Source: Kingdonia uniflora (Eukaryota > Streptophyta > Magnoliopsida > Ranunculales > Circaeasteraceae). From it: a stretch of 64,000 nucleotides of DNA. The stretch spans positions 428,810 to 492,809 of the forward strand of contig JACGCM010000581.1 of assembly GCA_014058105.1 (NCBI GenBank). Reading direction: 5' to 3'. Below the pieces are notes generated by a model. That model was not told the DNA's origin, did no database searches, and saw only the letters and a list, made by a program, of their open reading frames with translations. The number at the start of each line of letters is the position of its first letter. Position 1 is the stretch's first letter. Positions 59,191-64,000 of the stretch are shown here, in pieces. The position numbers were made by a program, and so were the translations under genes.

Positions 59191-59524
59191 TGCATGATTC
59201 AGTTTGTATGATTCAGTTTATATTTGGATAAATACTTTGATAAATGTTTCGATAGAGTACAGAGCATGATTCAGTTTATATTTTATATTTTTGCATAAGT
59301 GAGTGAACCATAACTAATCTGTATTGAGGGGTAATTAAGTAATCTATGATTATAGGGTTTTAAGTTAGCTCTAACTGTTCTAAAAAATAAACAGATTATC
59401 ATCTATAAATCATGACTTAGAGGTTGAGTAAGAACTAAAACACTCCCCTCTGACTGAACCTCTAAGTTGAGGTAGAGCTCTTATTCAACTTAGAGGCTTA
59501 CCTCTTACTAAAACAAACACTCCC

Positions 59525-60041
59525 AAACTTGACAATTGGGAGGGATGTAGCCTTGTACCATAAGCTTTATCAGCAAGGAGTTTTTTTCCCAATGGCAATG
59601 AGGAACTAAAAAATGTAAATCGGTTTAAACATTTTGGGAGAGGCAAGGAGAGAGCCCAAAAAAAAAAAAAACCGTGAATCCAATCCACCCCACAGCAGTT
59701 CAATCAACAAATCAAGGTGAATTCACTTCGCGTACTTCAAAACCGCTCGGGAACATCAACGCTCACGATCCAGCCACGCGTCCCCATCTCAACGGTTTAT
59801 CTTTGCAGCACAGTTCTAAACCGCGCGTAGTACCACCCAATAAGGAATTGTTTTTGTTTTTTTTTGTTTTTTCTAAAATTTAGCCGCACAGTTCAAAACC
59901 GCGCGGCATCTCCCTGCAACTTTTTTCAAGTGTTATTTCACCAAACCAAATATAACACAAGCTAGCTTATCCAACCCTTACTCTAGAAGTTTCCCAACCT
60001 AACCCATTTCCTCAGTCATCGACGCCGTTAATCGCTTAAAA
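59525..60041. other. Region between the Harbinger element and the PMD gene
   Basis: No gene is recognised. Between about 59740 and 59915 a GC-rich motif recurs (aaaaccgctcgg, taaaccgcgcg, aaaaccgcgcgg). The same family of motifs reappears near 63900-63960, so this is probably the left end of a mobile element holding the PMD gene. No LRR receptor first exon was found. Confidence 0.5.
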
Positions 60042-61460
60042 ATGTCGGGAGAGTCTAGTTCGCGACTGAGAAATAATGCTTCCAAAACTACACGTAACGC
60101 AAACGCCAAAGTAAAACGAAGGGGGCAAGAATTGGTAACAAATATTTGGCCGTTACAATTGGCGTCGGACAACGATCCCTCCCCAACGCTAGAGGAGTTG
60201 AACCGAGTAGATATCCTCCCGGACGGTTGGGTCCATATTTGTGCTGGATCGGAGGAAATGTCGGTAAGTTTTGTGTAAATTTTAAATGTTATTAACGTAT
60301 ATTGTCATGTGTTCGATGATATACCCGAATAAAAGTTTAACGTATTAATGTGTGTGTTTTTTTCAGAACCGAGACAAAATACAGTGTAGAGGATCATTGG
60401 ATAAGGTACTGAAGTGGTACCAATGGATTGCCGTGTACCCGACGTTGAAGAAGTTGGTCGACGATTTGGGTTTTGAGGAGTTTTACTTGATTAAGGCATG
60501 AAACTTTAATAACCGTCTTATTCATGCTCTCGTAGAACGGTGGTGGCCTTTCACCCATACCTTTCACTTCCCTTGCGGGGAACTAGGTTTCACACCGTTA
60601 GACTTCGTCATGCTAACTGGCATATCTTTTGGGAGGGGTCGCGAACTCTCGTACGGCGATAGGTACTCCAAGTTAGAGGAAGCAGAAAAGATGTTCCCAG
60701 AAATCACAAGCTCTGACATCAGGTACGGTAACATCATTCTCGTTTATTTAAAAAAGTGGAAAAAGTCTTTGAATCTACGTCTCAACAATTACGACCCACA
60801 AATAGATATCGTGTATGCGATGACATTTATTGCCTATATGATGGGTAATCTCTTCTTCTCAAATGGTAGCACATCTCTTCGGGCAGGTTATCTTATAGCT
60901 TTGACAGACTACGATATTATTGGTGCGTCGGTTTTTGACTGGGGTACGCCGATTATGGCGGCTTTGTATCGGAGACTTGATGAAGTTTCAGTTCTGAAGG
61001 ACGGGAAGGTGAAGAAATCGATCAGCAAATTCTATGCGATATTGGAGTTCTGGTTCTTCGAGTACTGTCGGGTTGAAATGTATCTAGTGAAGGTACAAAA
61101 CTTTAACCATATTTATCCCCGTATGAGTGTGTGAAGAGATGAAAAGGGCAGTACGACCAACATGATGAAGGCATGGAATGAGATAGACGAGCAAAAGAAA
61201 GAGGAAAAGAAAGTTAGAGCTATAGCACGAGATGAACAAAAGTTGGTTAGAGAAGCTGAGATTCAAATGAGGCGTGAAGCGGAGCTAACTCGAAAAAAAA
61301 ACCATCGAAGACGCGCATATGGTTAAGGTGATGACAACGGACCCAAGTAACCTACTACCGGCACAACGGCGTTGGATGAAGAAGCAAATTAAAAAATATT
61401 CAAAGAAGTTTAAGGAGCAGCGCCCAAGTGATGACGACGTTTCTAGTGATGAAGATTGAT
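60042..61460 (+). pseudogene. Plant mobile domain (PMD) protein remnant
   Basis: Exon 1 (60042-60262) starts MSGESSSRLRNNASK with a basic N-terminus. After an intron, exon 2 (60367-61093) encodes the PMD: ALVERWWPFTHTFHFPCGEL, FVMLTGISFG, YMMGNLFFS, GTPIMAALYRRLDE. A TGA at about 60499 interrupts it. After a donor at 61094 the sequence continues as a Lys/Glu-rich coiled coil (61140-61300) and, after a frameshift, ends in an acidic tail SDDDVSSDED at about 61458. PMD proteins occur in transposons and as domesticated MAIL-type genes. The stop and the frameshift argue for a transposon-borne pseudogene here. Confidence 0.8.
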
Positions 61461-62330
61461 GTAATCATTAACGTTAATAGTAGTTCATAAGTTCAATATA
61501 ATTTTATTATTTCAATAAAATTGTTATTAATCGTACGTAATCTTTAAAATTGTTATTAATCTAATTTCATGAACTATTAGGATGTACTCTGCCATAATGT
61601 ATTATGCTTCTTACTTCTTTCTTACAGGACCTAAGATTTTCTCCTTCACTTTATCTCTACCAAAACAATAAAACATAAGAAATGGGTACAAAATCAAAAG
61701 TCAAAAGCAGTAAACCAAGTTTCTTTAAAGTGTTACTTGGTAATTTTTCTAAGAAACTGGTAAGCTTCAACAAACCCATTTCTTACCATAAGAGTTACAG
61801 TTATTTGGTTGTTTTTGTGTGCAAGTTTTTTTTAGGTTTTTTGAGTACTATCTACTTGTCCTGTGAGTTGATCTATTCTTCTCATGTATATGTTATCAAA
61901 TGCCTACATGACATCATCATCACATACTCAACCTCTCATTGTAGATTGTTACATTTGCTATAACTAATATTGGGCCAATTTGTTGAACTTAGTAAACTTA
62001 GCGAAAAACATCTATTTTTAGCCTAAATGATGCTCAATTTTTTATTTTTATTTTATTCAATAGAGTTGCATTCACTGCAAGTTATACTTGGTTGAACCCA
62101 TCAAATGTGCCTATCCTAATTAATGTTATCACTTAATTTCTGTGGTATATGTAAATTAGGCAGGGTTTTTTTTTTGCTCAGGGAGAGCAATACATGTAAG
62201 GCAAAGATCCCACGGCTTCTTTTATTTAAAATATACTTCAATCAAGTAGAGCAAATACATTACAACTTCAACATAAAACTTGGAAACAAAATACATTACT
62301 TTAAAAAATAAAAAAACAATGATGAAGATT
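61461..62330. other. Spacer between the convergent PMD gene and transposase
   Basis: AT-rich. A 93-codon plus-strand frame (61682-61963) has no recognised domain. A phrase at about 61563-61615 (tttcatgaactattaggatgtactctgccata) recurs in near-identical form at about 62412-62443, so the spacer contains a partial duplication of the transposase 3' end. Confidence 0.5.
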
Positions 62331-62334
62331 ACAT

Positions 62335-63710
62335 TACTCCGCCCCTTTTCGATTCCACAAATGCGCGATAAGTTCATCTCGTAATTGGAAATGAGCACCT
62401 TCATTTCTAATTTCATGAACCTTCTAGATGTACTCTGCCATAGTGTTGATATGGTGTCTTAGATTTAAGTCCTCCTTCCAACTATTCACAGATTTTCTAA
62501 ACTCGGGATCAATGCTCATTTGCCGGATGTAAGTATGACGTTCATCTTCGAGATCATATTGTACAGGATTATACATGCGTACATAATATTTTCTAGATCA
62601 CTGGGTTTCCAAAATCGCACATTGTGTGCCAATATTTGAAACCTAGCTTGTAATACCCCAAAAGCACGCTCTACGTCTTTTCGGCATGCTTCTTGCATTT
62701 TCAAAAAATATCTTTCGGCATCGTTGGATGGATTTCTTATGGTTTGAACAAGTGTTTGAAATTTGGATAAACTCCATCCGCTAAGTAATACCCTATAGTG
62801 TGCGGTATCGTGCCTATATTATATTTGCATGGCGGCGTAACTCCATTAGGTAAGTTGTTGAAAAGCCACCCTTGATGCAAGACGTTCACGTCGTTGTTAG
62901 AACCGGGCACCCCAAAGAATGCGTGCCATATCCAAAGATCTGCGATGCAACCGCTTCTAAAATCACCATCAGAATTTTCTTATACCCGGTATATTGTCTT
63001 GCCCACCTGGTAGGACAATTTTTTAATTTCCAATACATACAATCTAAACTACCTAACATCCCCGGGAAGCCTCGCGATCCATTCACTTGTAACAAGTGTA
63101 ATATATCATTTTCATTGGGAAATCTAAGGTATTGAGCTTTGAATTGTGTTATAATAGTTTTATAAAAAAATTTCAAACACAAAATAGCCGTAGACTCCCC
63201 AATCTGAAGGTATTCTTCTGGGCGTCTGCGCTCGTACCGTAACATCACATGCGAAGTGTGGACGTTATCTTTTGGTGCGAGGATAAGCCCATCGTCTTAG
63301 CGATATTTTCTCTTTGAATAAAATAGGGGTTCGAAGAAAGTATTTGATCATAAATACGTTGATACAGATATTCGCTCATACGGAATCAACGACGAAATGG
63401 GATACCTTTGAATCTTGGGTTGTCACCGAAGTAATCCCGATCAAGGTTAAACTCCCTTAATTTATGATCACGGCCTTTCCGCTTGTCAATCATTCTCATT
63501 TTACTACCTCCCCGCCTCCGTGATGATGTTGCATCTTGCTCTCTTTTCTTCTGCTTCTCCCATCTCAATCATAATCTTGCTATACTCGTGCATCAACTCA
63601 ATTTGACATCGGAATAGCTCTTCACTTCTGGACGGTGATAAAAATGATGACTCCAAAGATGAGAGTGATGGGTCAAACATGAGTAGGTTAGCCAAGATTT
63701 CGTCAGACAT
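62335..63710 (-). pseudogene. Second PIF/Harbinger transposase (decayed)
   Basis: On the minus strand the frame begins MSDEILANLLMFDPS (63710) and passes into another frame at about 63560. It continues NLDRDYFGDNPRFKGIPFRR, MLRYERRRPEEYLQIGES, MLGSLDCMYWKLKNCPT (first Asp), QYTGYKKILMVILEAVA, a GSNND-type second motif near 62905, then VERAFGVLQARF (Glu). It ends in HLWNRKGAE-like sequence near 62340. It belongs to the group with 'CPT.W..QYTG' rather than to the 55209 transposase, so the two Harbinger elements are of different families. Frameshifts and stops show it is inactive. Confidence 0.85.
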
Positions 63711-63900
63711 GATTCAGAGAAATTGATAACAAATGAAGAAAGTTGAGTTTTGAGATATAAGATGAATGATTTGATTGTAGAAGAGTAAGAGAGTAGAAGA
63801 TAAATGGGTTTTATAGATAGAGAAAAAACTAGCCGTTGAGCATCTTGTTGAAGAAGTTTGATCAGGGAAAAACCAAGTATGCAGGGGAACCAACATATAT
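63711..63900. other. 5' flank of the second transposase
   Basis: A/G-rich leader-like DNA upstream of the transposase start, reading away from it towards the GC-rich palindrome. No TATA motif can be assigned with confidence. Confidence 0.4.
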
Positions 63901-63921
63901 TTCATGCGCGGTTCAGAGCGG

Positions 63922-63963
63922 CTAGTTCTTGCCGCGCAGTCAGAACTGCGCGGCAAGAACTAG
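63922..63963. repeat. Perfect 19-bp inverted repeat with 4-nt loop
   Basis: The left arm is CTAGTTCTTGCCGCGCAGT (63922-63940) and the right arm is its exact reverse complement (63945-63963), separated by CAGA. It is GC-rich within AT-rich surroundings and lies next to 'gcgcggttcagagcgg'. It may be part of a transposon terminus. It is not followed by a T-run that would suggest a terminator. Confidence 0.9.
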
Positions 63964-64000
63964 TGTTTAAACTTTTTTAAATCTCAGCCGTCCACATGTC

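Larger units (their letters stand above)
53634..59524 (+). mobile_element. PIF/Harbinger DNA transposon (near-complete, inactivated)
   Basis: Termini: left GGGGGTGTTTGTTTT and right (reverse complement) GGGAGTGTTTGTTTT. The flanking trinucleotides are TAA at the left (53631-53633) and AAA at the right (59525-59527), consistent with a decayed 3-bp TWA duplication. The 5.9-kb interior carries a DDE transposase, a GRF zinc-finger ORF and a Myb/SANT-like ORF, all on the plus strand. Subterminal CTCTTACT motifs are concentrated at both ends. It lies within what was an intron of the LRR receptor gene. Confidence 0.85.

Noticed and set aside
59485..59703. ORF with a LADKAYGTR motif, reminiscent of IS5-type transposases
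   Set aside because: The match is only a few residues long, lies across the Harbinger terminus, and no other transposase motif is present in that frame.

Overview
This is nuclear DNA from a flowering plant, most likely a eudicot. It is AT-rich with many introns and dense transposable elements. Three recognisable single-copy plant genes and one truncated receptor-like gene sit among plant-specific mobile elements. I cannot name the species.

Layout. (1) 1-9753: a decayed Ty3/gypsy element of the Tat (Ogre/Retand-like) type, here 'Tat-1', on the minus strand. It holds a 5' LTR, gag, protease, RT/RNase H, a second RNase H and integrase, then a 44-bp tandem array and plus-strand (antisense) coiled-coil coding remnants. 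Its 3' LTR lies outside the window. (2) 9754-16320: unassigned DNA, then a heavily mutated Ty1/copia relic on the plus strand. (3) 16620-20932: a four-exon mitochondrial single-stranded DNA-binding protein gene. (4) 21761-22804: a two-exon chloroplast cyclophilin-like gene (CYP26-2 type). (5) 23435-31822, minus: a 15-exon CBP/p300-type histone acetyltransferase gene (HAC family). Its probable leader exon is at 36360 or beyond, and the long leader intron holds a hAT-like element with a SINE nested inside it. (6) 36742-37111: a small hAT-like element. (7) 37357 to about 51132: a second Tat element, 'Tat-2', with its 3' LTR on the left, a multi-exon antisense gene with its own promoter-like region, a 146-bp tandem array and pol/gag on the minus strand. 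Its 5' end is missing. (8) 51995-53582, minus: nine intact LRR exons of an LRR receptor kinase whose remainder is gone. (9) 53634-59524: an almost complete but inactivated PIF/Harbinger transposon with transposase, GRF zinc-finger and Myb/SANT ORFs. (10) 59700-64000: a plant-mobile-domain (PMD) gene remnant convergent with a second PIF/Harbinger transposase, bracketed by GC-rich palindromic DNA.

The three host genes act independently: mitochondrial DNA maintenance, a thylakoid-lumen immunophilin, and chromatin acetylation. The strongest unusual signal is the antisense gene complex carried by both Tat elements between pol and the 3' LTR. It encodes coiled-coil proteins conserved between two diverged copies. 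In one copy a G-box-bearing promoter-like stretch precedes it, and each copy carries a different tandem array at the same position. Both copies also appear to share a Lys in place of the integrase catalytic Glu. A second notable point is the reduced domain set of the HAC protein, which has no TAZ1 and no second ZZ finger.
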